From NCBI RefSeq assembly GCF_003391115.1, contig NZ_QTJP01000001.1, positions 1,984,001-2,048,000 on the forward strand: a DNA stretch of 64,000 bases. The letters are read 5' to 3'. The notes beneath the pieces were generated by a model, which saw nothing but the letters and a program-made list of their open reading frames with translations, was not told where the DNA came from and searched no databases. The translations under genes and the position numbers were made by a program. The stretch is from Sphingomonas crusticola. GTDB lineage: Bacteria > Pseudomonadota > Alphaproteobacteria > Sphingomonadales > Sphingomonadaceae. How positions within the stretch are numbered: position 1 is the first letter of the stretch; each line of letters starts with the position of its first letter. Shown piece by piece: positions 39,457-49,679 of this stretch.

Positions 39457-40320
39457 ATGTCCGCCACCCGCCTGACCACCAAGCGCGTCGAAAAGCCGTG
39501 GGGCCGCCGCGACCTGTGGCCCGCCTTCGAGCCCGTGCCGGAGGGCGGCGCGCCGATCGGCGAGATCTGGTTCGAAGTTGCAGGCGAGCAGGACGGAAGC
39601 AGCGACGGGCCGCCGCTGTTGATCAAATATCTGTTCACGAGCGACCGCCTGTCGGTACAGGTCCATCCCGACGATGCGACCGCGCAGAAGCAAGGATATC
39701 CGCGCGGCAAGGATGAGGCGTGGGTGATCCTCGCCGCAGATCCGCATGCCTCGATCGCGATCGGCACGTTGAACCCGATGACGCGCGAAGAGCTGCGCGC
39801 CTCGGCCGAAGACGGCACGATCGAGCATCTGCTCGACTGGAAGGCGGTTAAGAAGGACGATTCCTATTACACACCGGCGGGCACCGTCCACGCGATCGGC
39901 CCGGGCCTGACGCTGATCGAGGTCCAGCAGAATGTCGATCTGACCTACCGGCTCTACGATTATGGCAGCGCGCGCGAACTGCATCTCGATGCCGGCATCG
40001 CGGCGAGCAACCCGGTGCCTTACGTCGCCCCCTATAAGGCGCATGCCATCGCGGAAGGCCGCACGATCCTCGCCGACGGCCCGAAATTCGTGCTCGAGCG
40101 CTGGACGGGGCCGGGCCGCGGTACCCTGAAGAGCGACGGCCGGCCCTTGTGGCTGGTGCCGATGACGGGCGCCGGCGAGATTGACGGCGCCGCGCTGGAA
40201 GCCGGTGGCGTGTGGATGGTCGAGGGAGAGACGGCGCTGACGCTCGACGATCAGGCCGACATGCTGGTCGCCTATCCCAATGCGGGGGTGATCGAGCCGC
40301 TGTGGGATCGCACGGGCTAA
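39457..40320 (+). CDS. manA: Class I mannose-6-phosphate isomerase
   Basis: 287 aa cupin-fold enzyme interconverting mannose-6-P and fructose-6-P for GDP-mannose and exopolysaccharide supply. Zinc-site motifs 'SVQVHPDDATA', 'KDEAWVIL' and 'TPAGTVHAIGPGLTLIEVQQ' are present. The ATG at 39457 is chosen by family start ('RLTTKRVEKPWGRRDLW'). It ends at a terminator shared with the second TonB receptor. Confidence 0.9.
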   Translation: MSATRLTTKRVEKPWGRRDLWPAFEPVPEGGAPIGEIWFEVAGEQDGSSDGPPLLIKYLFTSDRLSVQVHPDDATAQKQGYPRGKDEAWVILAADPHASIAIGTLNPMTREELRASAEDGTIEHLLDWKAVKKDDSYYTPAGTVHAIGPGLTLIEVQQNVDLTYRLYDYGSARELHLDAGIAASNPVPYVAPYKAHAIAEGRTILADGPKFVLERWTGPGRGTLKSDGRPLWLVPMTGAGEIDGAALEAGGVWMVEGETALTLDDQADMLVAYPNAGVIEPLWDRTG

Positions 40321-40364
40321 GCAGTTCGCGTCAGGCGACCTAACACGATCCCAAAAAAGGAAAA

Positions 40365-40396
40365 GCCGCCGGACTCGCGTCCGACGGCCTCTCTTT
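40365..40396. terminator. Bidirectional terminator between manA and TonB receptor
   Basis: Arms GCCGCCGGAC and GTCCGACGGC (one mismatch) around TCGC; CTCTCTTTTT follows on the plus strand and TTTTCCTTTTTT on the minus strand. Confidence 0.85.
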
Positions 40397-40409
40397 TTGG
40401 TTCAACCGA

Positions 40410-43010
40410 TCAGAAGTGGAGGGTTCCCTCGACGCCGAAGGTGCGCGGCATGTTGAAATTGCCATAGTCGCCGAGGATGTTGGCGTTGTTGCCCACGAGC
40501 AGGATGTTGGGAACACCCGCCGCCGCCGCGGTCTGCACGGCAGGCAGGCTGTTCGACGGATCGCGCCGGTAGACGTGATGTTCGTTGAACAGGTTGCGGC
40601 CCCACAAGCCGAACGTCACCTTTTGGTCGCCGCTGCCCAACCGGATGTCCGCCAGCGAGAGGCGCCCGTTCACGATGAATGAACTGTCCGCCTTGGTCGC
40701 GAACTGATCGAAGGTCTGCGTCGCCTGCGCGTAATTGGCGTCGAGGTGGAAGCGGACCGAGGCATTGCTGCTGCCGATCGGCAATTTATAGTCGATCGAT
40801 CCGCTCGCCGCATTGCGCGGCGTGAACACGATGTAGAACTTCTGGTTCACCGTGGTCGCATTGCCGGTTGGTGCGCCTGCCGCCGTAAACTCGCGGTAGG
40901 TGACAGGCACGGCGGGCACGTTGGTATAGGTGTAGGCGTAGGATGCGTTGAGGGTCAGGCCTTCGGCCGGGGCGACCGACAGATCGGCCTCGATGCCGCG
41001 GATCTTGGTGTTGCCCGGCGCATTGAAGGTGACAAGGTTGTTGAAATTACCCGTCGCCGTCGGCTGGATCGTGCTCAGATCGACCTGGCTGTCCTTGCGC
41101 TGCATGATGTAGCCGGCAAGGTTGAGCCGCGCGCGATGATCCCAGAAATCGGTCTTCAGACCGACCTCGTAGCTCTTCACATCCTCGGGGTTGAATGCCT
41201 GATAATTGGCCGTGCGCGAGCTCGCGCCGCCGGCGCGATAGCCGGTCGCATATTTGGCATAAGCGTGGAGATTGTTGCTGAGGTCGTAGGCCACGGTGAC
41301 CATCGGGTTGAAGCGATGCCAGGTCTTGTCGAGCGGCTTGTAGCCGTTCGCCGTCGCGGCGGCCGTGTTCACCTGATAATTGATGTTGCGCGAGAAGGTG
41401 AGGATGCCCTCTTTCTTGTCCTCGGTGTAACGGCCGCCGGCAGTGATATGCAGCGCGTCGGTCGCGTTCCAGGTCGCCTGGCCGTAAGCGGCGTAGCTGC
41501 GCGAGCGGACCTCGGATGCGCGGTCGATCGAGCAACCATTGACGGCTTCGCCGACGAACAACGGCGTTGAGGCGGTGCAGAACGGGATCGGAACATAGGT
41601 CGCGCCGGTCACGGCGGTGCCGGTCAGGGTGGCGATGGCGCCGACCGAGTTGGGCGTCGCCGCATCGTCGCTGACCCGCTCATTGAAATAATAGAGACCG
41701 GCGACATAATCGACGGGCCCGACCGATCCGACCGCCTGCAATTCCTGGCTGAACTGGTCCTGATGGAGGTCGGCAAGGCTGTAACGGCTGAACCCGCACG
41801 GGGCAGCGGCGGTGCAGGCCGCGGTCAGGTTGACCACCGGCACGCGGTGCGCCCCGCCCGAATTGTCCCACTGTTGCACGTCGACGCCGCGCCACGCCGT
41901 GATCGAGCGCAGCTCGATCTCGGGCGAAAGCTTCCACTTGAACGTGTTGGTGAAGCCATGCGTCTTATCGAAGCTCTTCTTCTGCGGCACGCCGATATCG
42001 GCATGGCGCATCAATGTGTCGCCGTTGATGACGACGCCGGGAAGGACCGGCTTGATCGAGCCGGACGTGCCGGTAAAGGCCGTGCCGGGCAGCCGGCAGG
42101 CGCTGGCGGCCGGAAGCGCCAGCGGGGCGGCGTTGGTGCCGCCGCTGACGCAGCCATCCGGATTGTAGTTGAGCAGCTGGCTGTAGAATGGCGTATTGTC
42201 GTCGCGCGCGACGTCATAGGCGAAATCGTCGGTGATGCCGTCGATCGGCTCCCACCGGACGGCGCCGCGCAGGCCCTTGCGGTGATAATAGCCCCAGCCC
42301 GCCTGGTCGGCGAGCGGGTTCTTGGTCACCGAGCCCTGATGCTGCAGGACCCCGTCGACCTTGAACGAGAAGTTGGCGATCCGGGGAAGGTCGAGGTGGA
42401 TCGCGCCATTATAAGAGCCGAGATTGCCGACGCCGCCTTCGACGCGGCCGCCAAATTCGCCGGTAGGCGCGCGGCTGACGATCGACAGCGCGCCGCCTTC
42501 GGTATTGCGGCCGAACAACGTGCCCTGCGGGCCCTTCAGGACCTCGACACGCTCGACGTCGAACAATGCCGCGTTCAGCCCGTGCTGGCGACCGAGATAG
42601 ACGCCGTCGATATAGATGCCGACGCCCTGCTCGCGCGCAGGCTGGTTGGCATCGAGCGGCACGATGCCGCGGATGCCGATCGTCAGCGCAGACTGGCGCG
42701 CCTCGAAGGTGGCAACCCGCAGGCTGGGGACCGCGCCATCGGCCAGATCGAACAGACTCTGGACATGGCGATCCTTGATCGCCTGGTTGTCGACGACGCT
42801 GATCGCGATCGGCGTGCGCTGCAGATTGGTTTCGCGCTTGGTCGCGGTCACGACGATTTCCTCGAGCGCCGGCGCATCGGCGCCTGCTGCTGCGTCGACC
42901 GCGGGTGCGGGATCGACGGCGGCGGGCGCCGCATGTGCCGACGAAGCGATGACGGCCGCCATTGCGCCTCCCATGAGGAGTCGCAGGCGGAAGCCCGTTG
43001 AATTACGCAT
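40410..43010 (-). CDS. TonB-dependent outer-membrane receptor
   Basis: 866 aa from the ATG at 43010, which has AAGGGG upstream; the signal peptide ends 'SSAHAAP'. An Ala/Pro-rich linker leads to the TonB box region ('EEIVVTATKRETNLQRTPIA'), the plug ('LTIGIRGI', 'LKGPQGTLFGRNTEGGALSI') and a barrel. The plug type is that of the large 'FyuA/CirA-like' sphingomonad group. Ligand unknown. It is divergent from the porin, across a 281-base region with Pho-box-like sites. Confidence 0.92.
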   Translation of the reverse strand: MRNSTGFRLRLLMGGAMAAVIASSAHAAPAAVDPAPAVDAAAGADAPALEEIVVTATKRETNLQRTPIAISVVDNQAIKDRHVQSLFDLADGAVPSLRVATFEARQSALTIGIRGIVPLDANQPAREQGVGIYIDGVYLGRQHGLNAALFDVERVEVLKGPQGTLFGRNTEGGALSIVSRAPTGEFGGRVEGGVGNLGSYNGAIHLDLPRIANFSFKVDGVLQHQGSVTKNPLADQAGWGYYHRKGLRGAVRWEPIDGITDDFAYDVARDDNTPFYSQLLNYNPDGCVSGGTNAAPLALPAASACRLPGTAFTGTSGSIKPVLPGVVINGDTLMRHADIGVPQKKSFDKTHGFTNTFKWKLSPEIELRSITAWRGVDVQQWDNSGGAHRVPVVNLTAACTAAAPCGFSRYSLADLHQDQFSQELQAVGSVGPVDYVAGLYYFNERVSDDAATPNSVGAIATLTGTAVTGATYVPIPFCTASTPLFVGEAVNGCSIDRASEVRSRSYAAYGQATWNATDALHITAGGRYTEDKKEGILTFSRNINYQVNTAAATANGYKPLDKTWHRFNPMVTVAYDLSNNLHAYAKYATGYRAGGASSRTANYQAFNPEDVKSYEVGLKTDFWDHRARLNLAGYIMQRKDSQVDLSTIQPTATGNFNNLVTFNAPGNTKIRGIEADLSVAPAEGLTLNASYAYTYTNVPAVPVTYREFTAAGAPTGNATTVNQKFYIVFTPRNAASGSIDYKLPIGSSNASVRFHLDANYAQATQTFDQFATKADSSFIVNGRLSLADIRLGSGDQKVTFGLWGRNLFNEHHVYRRDPSNSLPAVQTAAAAGVPNILLVGNNANILGDYGNFNMPRTFGVEGTLHF

Positions 43011-43136
43011 TTTAGATTGCCCCTTGCTGTGGGATTCGTTGTCCCGTGGCGCGGAGCTAACGGCGCAATACGACAAACTTATTACATGACCGAAATTTTA
43101 CGCGAATATTTCTGAATTAATTCGATTTAAACAAAA

Positions 43137-43154
43137 GTGTAACAGATCTGTCAT
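43137..43154 (+). promoter_or_regulatory. Pho-box-like site 1
   Basis: GTGTAACAGATCTGTCAT matches 14 of 18 positions of the Pho box CTGTCATAAATCTGTCAT and has a perfect second half-site. It is 138 bp before the porin. Confidence 0.45.
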
Positions 43155-43215
43155 CCCAAAGTGCCAAGCATTACGATGGCGATTACTGCGCCGAAACGAA
43201 TTCGGCTTGCCGGTC

Positions 43216-43233
43216 GATTCACAAGACTGTCAT
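43216..43233 (+). promoter_or_regulatory. Pho-box-like site 2
   Basis: GATTCACAAGACTGTCAT has a perfect CTGTCAT half and a weak first half (12 of 18 overall), 58 bp before the porin start. Confidence 0.35.
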
Positions 43234-43291
43234 AATCGCGGCCTAGGTCGATCCGCGCCGGTTCACAGGATCCGGTCCAAAGGAAAAGCAC

Positions 43292-44746
43292 ATGATCGTC
43301 CGTCACACGCTGCTTGCCGGTGCGGGACTTGGCGCGCTCGCGCTCGCCGCCACGCCGTCTTTCGCTAAGCCGGCCCACCATAATGCTTCCACCAGCGCGA
43401 ATGCCGCGCTGATCAAGCAAATCCAGGCGTTGCAGGAACAGGTCGCGGATCTCGCCGCCCGCCTCAACGTCACGGAAGCCGCCCAGCGCGAGACCGTTGC
43501 CAACGTCAATAACGCCCAATCCGCCGCGACAACTGCCGCGACCCAGGCCGCGCAGGCGCAAACCGCCGCCGCAGCGGCGCAAACTTCAGCGACCGCCGCG
43601 ACTGCGGCCGCTACCAAAGCTGTGCCGGCCGCGGTCAAGACCGAGTTGGCGAGCTTCACCAAGGGCAAATGGTGGGATTCGACCACCGTCTCCGGCCGGA
43701 TGTATTTCAACTTCTCGAACGTCGAAACCAAGGTCAACGGCGCGAAGCCGACCGGCGCGGGTTCGGTCAACGGCACCGGCTTCAACATCAAGCGCTTCTA
43801 TCTGGGCGTCGACCATGTGTTCAGCCCGATCTTCGCGGGTAACGTGACGATGGATGTGTCCAACGTCGTCGGCCAGACCAGCAACACCAACTTCACCTCG
43901 ACGGGCACACCTGCGGGCACCAACCTGCCGGCGCTGGTCGGCAAGGGCTTCTACATCAAGAAGGCCTACCTCCAGGCCAAGCTCGACCCGGCGTTCATCA
44001 TCCGATTGGGTGCCGCGGATCTGCCCTGGGTTCCCTATGCCGAGGGCGTTTACGGCTATCGTCATATCGAGAATACGCTGATCGACCGCACCAATTTCGG
44101 TACCTCGGCCGATTGGGGCATCCACGTCTTGGGCGATCTTGCCCAAGGCTTGATCAGCTATCAGGTCTCGGTTGTCGATGGCGGCGGCTATCGTAACGTC
44201 AAGGTGACCAACTCGGTCGACGTCGAGGGCCGCGTGTCCCTGAACTATAAGGGCTTCTACGGAGCGGTCGGCGGCTACACCGGTGATCGTGGTAACAATA
44301 CGCAAGGCGCGGTCACTCCGCACAAGGCCACCCGCGAGAATGCGCTGATCGGCTACAAGACCAAGCTCTTCAACGCCGGTCTGGAATATTATCACTCGAA
44401 GAACTGGAACAACGTGACGACCGTCGCGAGCGACACGTCCGATGGCTACAGTGCCTTCGGGAACGTCAACTTCGCGCCGACGTGGAGCGTGTTCGGCCGG
44501 TACGATTGGGTCAAGCCCACCAAGACGACCAACGACAATCTGAAGGAGCAATATTACAATATCGGCGTCCAATGGGAGCCGGTGAAGATCGTCGACCTCG
44601 CGCTCGTCTACAAACATGACAGCGTCGATAACGGCACGTTCGGCACGCAGAACGGAACGATCGGCGGCCCCAATCCGACCGGGTCGCTGGTCGGAGGCCG
44701 CGGCACTTACAATGAGATTGGCCTGTTCGGTCAGCTGCGCTTCTAG
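43292..44746 (+). CDS. Outer-membrane porin with N-terminal coiled coil
   Basis: 484 aa. The signal peptide ends 'TPSFAKP'. Residues about 38-110 form an Ala/Gln/Thr-rich coiled coil ('LIKQIQALQEQVADLAARL'), then a beta-barrel ('VSGRMYFNFSNVE' to the C-terminal 'EIGLFGQLRF'). The layout resembles the phosphate-selective porin O/P group. With Pho-box-like sites upstream, a phosphate-starvation porin is a reasonable inference. It is terminated by a strong hairpin. Confidence 0.82.
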   Translation: MIVRHTLLAGAGLGALALAATPSFAKPAHHNASTSANAALIKQIQALQEQVADLAARLNVTEAAQRETVANVNNAQSAATTAATQAAQAQTAAAAAQTSATAATAAATKAVPAAVKTELASFTKGKWWDSTTVSGRMYFNFSNVETKVNGAKPTGAGSVNGTGFNIKRFYLGVDHVFSPIFAGNVTMDVSNVVGQTSNTNFTSTGTPAGTNLPALVGKGFYIKKAYLQAKLDPAFIIRLGAADLPWVPYAEGVYGYRHIENTLIDRTNFGTSADWGIHVLGDLAQGLISYQVSVVDGGGYRNVKVTNSVDVEGRVSLNYKGFYGAVGGYTGDRGNNTQGAVTPHKATRENALIGYKTKLFNAGLEYYHSKNWNNVTTVASDTSDGYSAFGNVNFAPTWSVFGRYDWVKPTKTTNDNLKEQYYNIGVQWEPVKIVDLALVYKHDSVDNGTFGTQNGTIGGPNPTGSLVGGRGTYNEIGLFGQLRF

Positions 44747-44766
44747 GACCGTATTCTCCAAAGACT

Positions 44767-44799
44767 GGGGCGGCCGGGAAGCCGGGCCGCCCTTATTTT
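44767..44799 (+). terminator. Intrinsic terminator after the porin
   Basis: A GC-rich hairpin (GGGCGGCC ... GGCCGCCC) is followed by TTATTTT. Confidence 0.85.
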
Positions 44800-44823
44800 G
44801 CCGCCGGCCGGCTTCGACGCGTA

Positions 44824-44860
44824 TAAGAAAAAGGGCGGCCCCGGCATCCCGGGACCGCCC
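44824..44860 (-). terminator. Intrinsic terminator after rplM-rpsI
   Basis: On the minus strand a 12-bp stem (GGGCGGTCCCGG arm) with a GATG loop is followed by TTTTTCTT. Confidence 0.88.
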
Positions 44861-44881
44861 TTCTTGTTCGAGAGCGAGCGC

Positions 44882-45454
44882 TTAGCGCTTCGAGAACTGG
44901 AAGCTGCGGCGGGCCTTGGCCTTGCCGTACTTCTTACGCTCGACCGCGCGGCTGTCGCGGGTCAGGAAGCCGGCCGCCTTGACCGGGGCACGCAGCACCG
45001 GCTCGTAGCGAGTCAGGGCCTGGGCGATACCATGCTTGACCGCGCCGGCCTGGCCGGAAAGGCCGCCCCCGGCGACGGTGGCGATCACATCATATTGACC
45101 GTCACGCTCGGCAACACCGAACGGCTGGTTGATGACGAGGCGAAGCGTCGGACGTGCGAAATAGACTTCCTGATCGCGGCCGTTGATCGTGATCTTGCCG
45201 GAACCCGGCTTAATCCAGACGCGGGCGACCGCATCCTTACGACGGCCGGTGGCGTAAGCGCGGCCCTGCTTGTCGATGATCTGCTCGCGCAGCGGCATCG
45301 GCGCGGGAGTCGGCCCGGAGTTCGAAACCGGAGCTTCGTCGCTGCCGGCGTCGGCCGGTGCGGCCGCGCTGGTGGCCGGAGCGGCGGGCGCCTCAGGCGC
45401 AGCCTGGCCGGTGAGGCTCGCCAGATCGGCGAGAGACTGACGGGTGTCGGACAT
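44882..45454 (-). CDS. rpsI: Ribosomal protein S9
   Basis: 190 aa. The ribosomal core is residues about 62-190 ('[21 protein letters not shown]' to the C-terminal '[11 protein letters not shown]'). The first ~60 residues are an Ala/Pro-rich extension, as in other sphingomonads. The ATG overlaps the rplM stop by one base (TAATG). Confidence 0.97.
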   Translation of the reverse strand: MSDTRQSLADLASLTGQAAPEAPAAPATSAAAPADAGSDEAPVSNSGPTPAPMPLREQIIDKQGRAYATGRRKDAVARVWIKPGSGKITINGRDQEVYFARPTLRLVINQPFGVAERDGQYDVIATVAGGGLSGQAGAVKHGIAQALTRYEPVLRAPVKAAGFLTRDSRAVERKKYGKAKARRSFQFSKR

Positions 45455-45933
45455 TATGCGCCCACCTTATTCTTGCGGTTCATGCCCGCGATATCCATCG
45501 GCTCGGGCGACTGCGCGGCGTGTTCGTGATCGGTGCCCTTGAAGATGCGCAGGTTGCGCATCTGCTGACGGCCGAGCGGCCCGCGCGGGATCATGCGCTC
45601 GACGGCCTTCTCAAGCACGCGCTCGGGGAACTTGCCGTCGAGCACCTTGGCCGCGGTAATTCCCTTGATGCCGCCGGCATAACCGGTGTGCTTGTAATAG
45701 ACCTTCTGGCCCAATTTCTTGCCGGTGAACCGAACCTTGTCGGCGTTGATCACAACGACATTGTCGCCACAATCGATATGCGGCGTGTAGCTCGGCTTGT
45801 GCTTGCCGCGCAGGATATTGGCGATGATCGAGGCGACGCGGCCGACGACCAGCCCGTCCGCATCGATCAGATGCCATTTCTTTTCGACCGTGGACGGCGT
45901 AGCCGACCTGGTCTGCTTCGAGAGCGCCCTCAT
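45454..45933 (-). CDS. rplM: Ribosomal protein L13
   Basis: 159 aa from the ATG at 45933 (another ATG is two codons upstream). Family blocks '[18 protein letters not shown]', '[19 protein letters not shown]' and '[15 protein letters not shown]' are present. It forms the standard rplM-rpsI operon. Confidence 0.97.
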   Translation of the reverse strand: MRALSKQTRSATPSTVEKKWHLIDADGLVVGRVASIIANILRGKHKPSYTPHIDCGDNVVVINADKVRFTGKKLGQKVYYKHTGYAGGIKGITAAKVLDGKFPERVLEKAVERMIPRGPLGRQQMRNLRIFKGTDHEHAAQSPEPMDIAGMNRKNKVGA

Positions 45934-46076
45934 GGACATGACCTTTGATAAGTGCCGGTTTCACGCCGGCCCGAAAACAATCGCGCCGCTCTAGCCCATA
46001 AGCTGTAAGCGGCGCCGACGCGGCCAAATGCGTTGGGACCCCCAAAAAGTCAAGCAAATCCGCCATAATGTCGCGT

Positions 46077-46090
46077 GGTATTATAATACC
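46077..46090. other. 14-bp perfect palindrome after ctaA
   Basis: GGTATTATAATACC lies immediately downstream of the ctaA stop and about 140 bp upstream of rplM. It embeds TATAAT on both strands; whether it is an operator or part of a promoter is unclear. Confidence 0.3.
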
Positions 46091-46096
46091 GTAAAA

Positions 46097-47134
46097 CTAG
46101 CGGCGAACGCGATGCGGTGTTCCTATACCATGCGCGGCCCATATCATCGCCGCGAGCAGCAGCGCCGCCGTTGCCTGATGCGCCACCGCCAAGGGCAGGG
46201 CGACCCCGCTTAACAAGGTTTCGATACCCAGCACGATCTGCATCAGCACCAGGACCACCAGCACAATCGCAGGTGCGCGCCGCGCCGCGCGATAGGCGCC
46301 GAGGGCAAGCAGCCCAGCCGCGACCGCCACCACCCACGCCCACCAGCGATGCGTGAACTGTACGACGATCGGGTTTGACGAGAGATTGAAGAGCCAGGTC
46401 TTGCCGGATGCCCAGCCCCCATCCGGGAAGATCGCGTCGCCCATCTTCGGCCAGGAGGCGAAGGCATAACCTGCGCGCAAGCCGGCGGTGAACGCGCCGA
46501 GCACGAACTGCAGAGCCAACGCCAGGATTGCGAGGAACGGCCACAAGCGCAGTTTCACGCGGCGCACGCCATTGGCGAGCGCCAGCAGATCCAGCGCCGT
46601 CCAGATCAGCACGGCATAGATCAGCATTGCTGCCAGCAGGTGGACGGCAAGCCGGACGTGGCTGACTTCGGTACGGACCTCGAGGCCGGATGCGACCATC
46701 CACCAGCCGATCAGCCCCTGCAGGCCGCCGAGCGCGAAGATCAGGATCGTGCGCCAGCCAAACCCTTTCGGGATCCACTTCTTCCACCAGAACACCAGCA
46801 GCACGATCGCCAAGACCGTGCCGATCGCGCGCGCCAACAGGCGATGGACATATTCCCAGAAGTAGATGTGCTGGAAAGCGTCGAGCGTCATGCCCTTGTT
46901 GAAGGCGTGATATTGCGGGATCGTCTTGTAACCGTTGAAAGCCGCCTGCCATTGGGCATGATTGAGTGGCGGCAGCACGCCAAGCAAAGGATCCCATTCG
47001 GTGATCGACAGACCCGATTCGGTCAGTCGTGTGATGCCGCCGACCATGACGATCGCGAACACCATCGCCGCGACCACCAGCAGCCAGAAGGCGAGCAGGC
47101 GTGGGCGGGGCTGAAAGCGGGAAGAGCGTGCCAC
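46097..47134 (-). CDS. ctaA: Heme A synthase (COX15/CtaA)
   Basis: 345 aa, about eight membrane helices. Motifs 'GGITRLTESGLSITEW', 'EYVHRLLAR', 'VSHVRLAVHL', 'FTHRWWAW' and 'VAHQATAALLLAA' supply the four conserved histidines that bind heme. It converts heme O to heme A for cytochrome c oxidase. It is divergent from the Fur-family gene. Confidence 0.94.
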   Translation of the reverse strand: MARSSRFQPRPRLLAFWLLVVAAMVFAIVMVGGITRLTESGLSITEWDPLLGVLPPLNHAQWQAAFNGYKTIPQYHAFNKGMTLDAFQHIYFWEYVHRLLARAIGTVLAIVLLVFWWKKWIPKGFGWRTILIFALGGLQGLIGWWMVASGLEVRTEVSHVRLAVHLLAAMLIYAVLIWTALDLLALANGVRRVKLRLWPFLAILALALQFVLGAFTAGLRAGYAFASWPKMGDAIFPDGGWASGKTWLFNLSSNPIVVQFTHRWWAWVVAVAAGLLALGAYRAARRAPAIVLVVLVLMQIVLGIETLLSGVALPLAVAHQATAALLLAAMIWAAHGIGTPHRVRR

Positions 47135-47217
47135 CGGCGCGCTATGGCCCGGGGGCAGCGCGCGCGCAATCGGGTGCGAAACTTGTGGTGTCGGCGCGCG
47201 GGGCCTATTTGTCGGCG

Positions 47218-47685
47218 ATGGCGCATGCGCATGACCATCACATATCGGACGGAGCCGAGCTGACCATCCAGGCGCAGCGCGCCCTGGAAAAGGCGGGTGA
47301 GCAATGGACGCCGATGCGCGCGACTGTGTTCGCCGCGCTGGCGGGGTTCACGAGGCCGGCTTCGGCCTATGACATCGCCGAATCGATCTCGCGATCGGAA
47401 GACAGGCGCGTGGCGGCCAATAGCGTCTATCGCATCCTCGATCTGTTCGTAGCCAAGAACCTTGCCCAGCGCGTCGAAACGGCCAACGCTTACGTCGTCA
47501 ATGCCCATCCAGCCTGCCGCCACGACTGTATCTTCCTGGTCTGCGATGGCTGTGGCGAGACCACGCACATCGATGACGATGCGCTTACGGAGCGGGTGCG
47601 CCGCGCTGCGGACAGCGCCGGATTCATGCCTGTACGTCCTGTCATCGAAGTGACCGGGCGCTGCCGGAAGTGCGCCGCCAATTGA
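47218..47685 (+). CDS. Fur-family regulator, probably Zur
   Basis: 155 aa from the ATG at 47218; the upstream in-frame part is not family-like. The N-terminus is His-rich ('MAHAHDHHISD'). The winged helix includes 'WTPMRATVFAALAGF' and 'NSVYRILDLFVAKNLAQRV', and two CxxC pairs ('CDGCGE', 'CRKCAAN') bind structural zinc. The His-rich start and sequence style favour Zur over Fur. It sits 84 bases from ctaA on the opposite strand. Confidence 0.85.
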   Translation: MAHAHDHHISDGAELTIQAQRALEKAGEQWTPMRATVFAALAGFTRPASAYDIAESISRSEDRRVAANSVYRILDLFVAKNLAQRVETANAYVVNAHPACRHDCIFLVCDGCGETTHIDDDALTERVRRAADSAGFMPVRPVIEVTGRCRKCAAN

Positions 47686-47759
47686 GGCGGACCCGGTCCG
47701 CGCTTCCACCGCGACCGATCTGAGCCTAGACGGGGTCATCCGGAGAATAGTCCAAGCGT

Positions 47760-49679
47760 ATGTCCGAACGTCCAATCACGCCTTTGCTCGACACGATTGA
47801 AGCACCCGCCGATCTGCGTCGCCTGAAAGCCGAGCAACTGCGCCAGGTAGCCGATGAGTTGCGCGCCGAGATGATTTCGGCGGTTTCGGTGACCGGCGGC
47901 CATCTCGGTGCCGGGCTCGGTGTCGTCGAGCTGACGACCGCGCTTCATTATGTGTTCGATACGCCGAACGACGTTCTCATCTGGGACGTGGGCCATCAGG
48001 CCTATCCCCACAAGATCCTGACCGGGCGCCGCGATCGTATCCGTACGCTGCGCCAAGGCGGTGGTCTGTCGGGCTTCACCCGCCGGCAAGAGAGCGAATA
48101 TGATCCGTTCGGAGCAGCGCACAGCTCCACCTCGATCTCCGCGGCTCTTGGATTTGCTATTGCCAACAAGCTGTCGAACAGGCCCGGCAAGGCCATCGCC
48201 GTGATCGGCGACGGGGCGATGTCGGCGGGCATGGCCTATGAGGCGATGAACAATGCCGAGGCTGCCGGCAACCGGCTGGTCGTGATCCTCAACGACAATG
48301 ACATGTCGATCGCGCCGCCCGTCGGCGGGCTCTCGGCCTATCTGGCCTGGCTGGTCTCGTCCAAACCGTTTCTGGGCTTGCGCGACATCGCCAAGCGCAT
48401 TGCGCGCCGGCTGCCGCGTCCGCTCCACGATGCGGCGCGCAAGAGCGATGAATTCGCGCGCGGCATGGCGATGGGCGGTACGTTATTCGAGCAGCTCGGT
48501 TTTTATTATGTCGGCCCGATCGACGGCCATAATCTCGACCATCTGATCCCCGTGCTGGAAAATGTGCGCGACGCGGGTGAGGGCCCGATCCTGATCCACG
48601 TCGTGACCAAGAAGGGCAAGGGTTATGCCCCGGCGGAGGCATCCGCCGACAAATATCATGGCGTACAGAAGTTCGATGTCGTCTCCGGCAAGCAGGACAA
48701 GAGCCCGGCAGGTCCGCCAGCCTATCAGAATGTCTTTGCGGATGCGCTCATCGCGGAAGCCCTAAAGGATGAGCGCATCTGCGCGATCACCGCGGCGATG
48801 CCGGGCGGCACCGGCATCGATCGCTTCGCAACGGCATTTCCGGACCGCACCTTCGACGTGGGCATCGCCGAGCAGCATGCGGTGACTTTTGCCGCCGGCC
48901 TCGCGGCGCAAGGCATGAAGCCGTTCTGCGCCATTTACTCGACCTTCCTGCAGCGCGCCTACGACCAGGTCGTGCACGACGTCGCGATCCAGAATCTGCC
49001 GGTGCGTTTCGCGATGGATCGCGCTGGGTTGGTCGGCGCCGACGGTGCGACTCATGCCGGCGCGTTTGACCTAGCCTATCTGTGCACTCTGCCGAACATG
49101 GTGGTGATGGCGGCGGCCGACGAGGCCGAACTGACCCATATGGTCCATACCATGGCCGCGCACGACAGCGGCCCCATCGCGGTGCGCTATCCGCGCGGCG
49201 GCGGCACCGGCGTCGCCATTCCCGCCGAACCCGAGCTGCTCGCGATCGGCAAGGGGCGCGTCGTGCGGGAGGGTAAGGCGGTCGCGATCCTGTCGCTCGG
49301 CACCCGACTCGAAGAGGCGCTCAAGGCGGCGGATCGGCTCGAGGCGCAAGGCCTGTCGACGACGGTCGCCGATCTGCGCTTCGCCAAGCCGCTGGACGAG
49401 GCGCTGATTCGGCGCCTGCTGACCAGCCATGAGGTTGCCATCACCGTTGAGGAGGGGGCAGCGGGCGGTTTTGGAGCGCATGTGCTCACCCTGGCATCGG
49501 ATCAGGGTCTGATCGATGCGGGCCTGAAACTGCGCACCCTGCGCTTGCCCGACCGTTTTCAGGATCACGACAAGCCGGAAAGGCAATATGCCGAAGCCGG
49601 ACTCGACGCCGACGGCATGGTCGCGGCAATACTGGGAGCGCTCCGCCATAATTCGGTCGGCGTGGGCGTGGCCGGGTGA
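47760..49679 (+). CDS. dxs: 1-deoxy-D-xylulose-5-phosphate synthase
   Basis: 639 aa, full length. TPP motif '[19 protein letters not shown]', N-terminal '[20 protein letters not shown]', and '[18 protein letters not shown]' with the conserved glutamate are intact. It condenses pyruvate and glyceraldehyde-3-P, the entry step of the non-mevalonate isoprenoid (and carotenoid) pathway. It overlaps the DUF2141 gene by four bases. Confidence 0.97.
   Translation: MSERPITPLLDTIEAPADLRRLKAEQLRQVADELRAEMISAVSVTGGHLGAGLGVVELTTALHYVFDTPNDVLIWDVGHQAYPHKILTGRRDRIRTLRQGGGLSGFTRRQESEYDPFGAAHSSTSISAALGFAIANKLSNRPGKAIAVIGDGAMSAGMAYEAMNNAEAAGNRLVVILNDNDMSIAPPVGGLSAYLAWLVSSKPFLGLRDIAKRIARRLPRPLHDAARKSDEFARGMAMGGTLFEQLGFYYVGPIDGHNLDHLIPVLENVRDAGEGPILIHVVTKKGKGYAPAEASADKYHGVQKFDVVSGKQDKSPAGPPAYQNVFADALIAEALKDERICAITAAMPGGTGIDRFATAFPDRTFDVGIAEQHAVTFAAGLAAQGMKPFCAIYSTFLQRAYDQVVHDVAIQNLPVRFAMDRAGLVGADGATHAGAFDLAYLCTLPNMVVMAAADEAELTHMVHTMAAHDSGPIAVRYPRGGGTGVAIPAEPELLAIGKGRVVREGKAVAILSLGTRLEEALKAADRLEAQGLSTTVADLRFAKPLDEALIRRLLTSHEVAITVEEGAAGGFGAHVLTLASDQGLIDAGLKLRTLRLPDRFQDHDKPERQYAEAGLDADGMVAAILGALRHNSVGVGVAG

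Noticed and set aside
47023-47775. 250-codon minus-strand ORF over the Zur-like gene
   Set aside because: It overlaps both the start of ctaA and the whole Fur-family gene, and its sequence has no family features.
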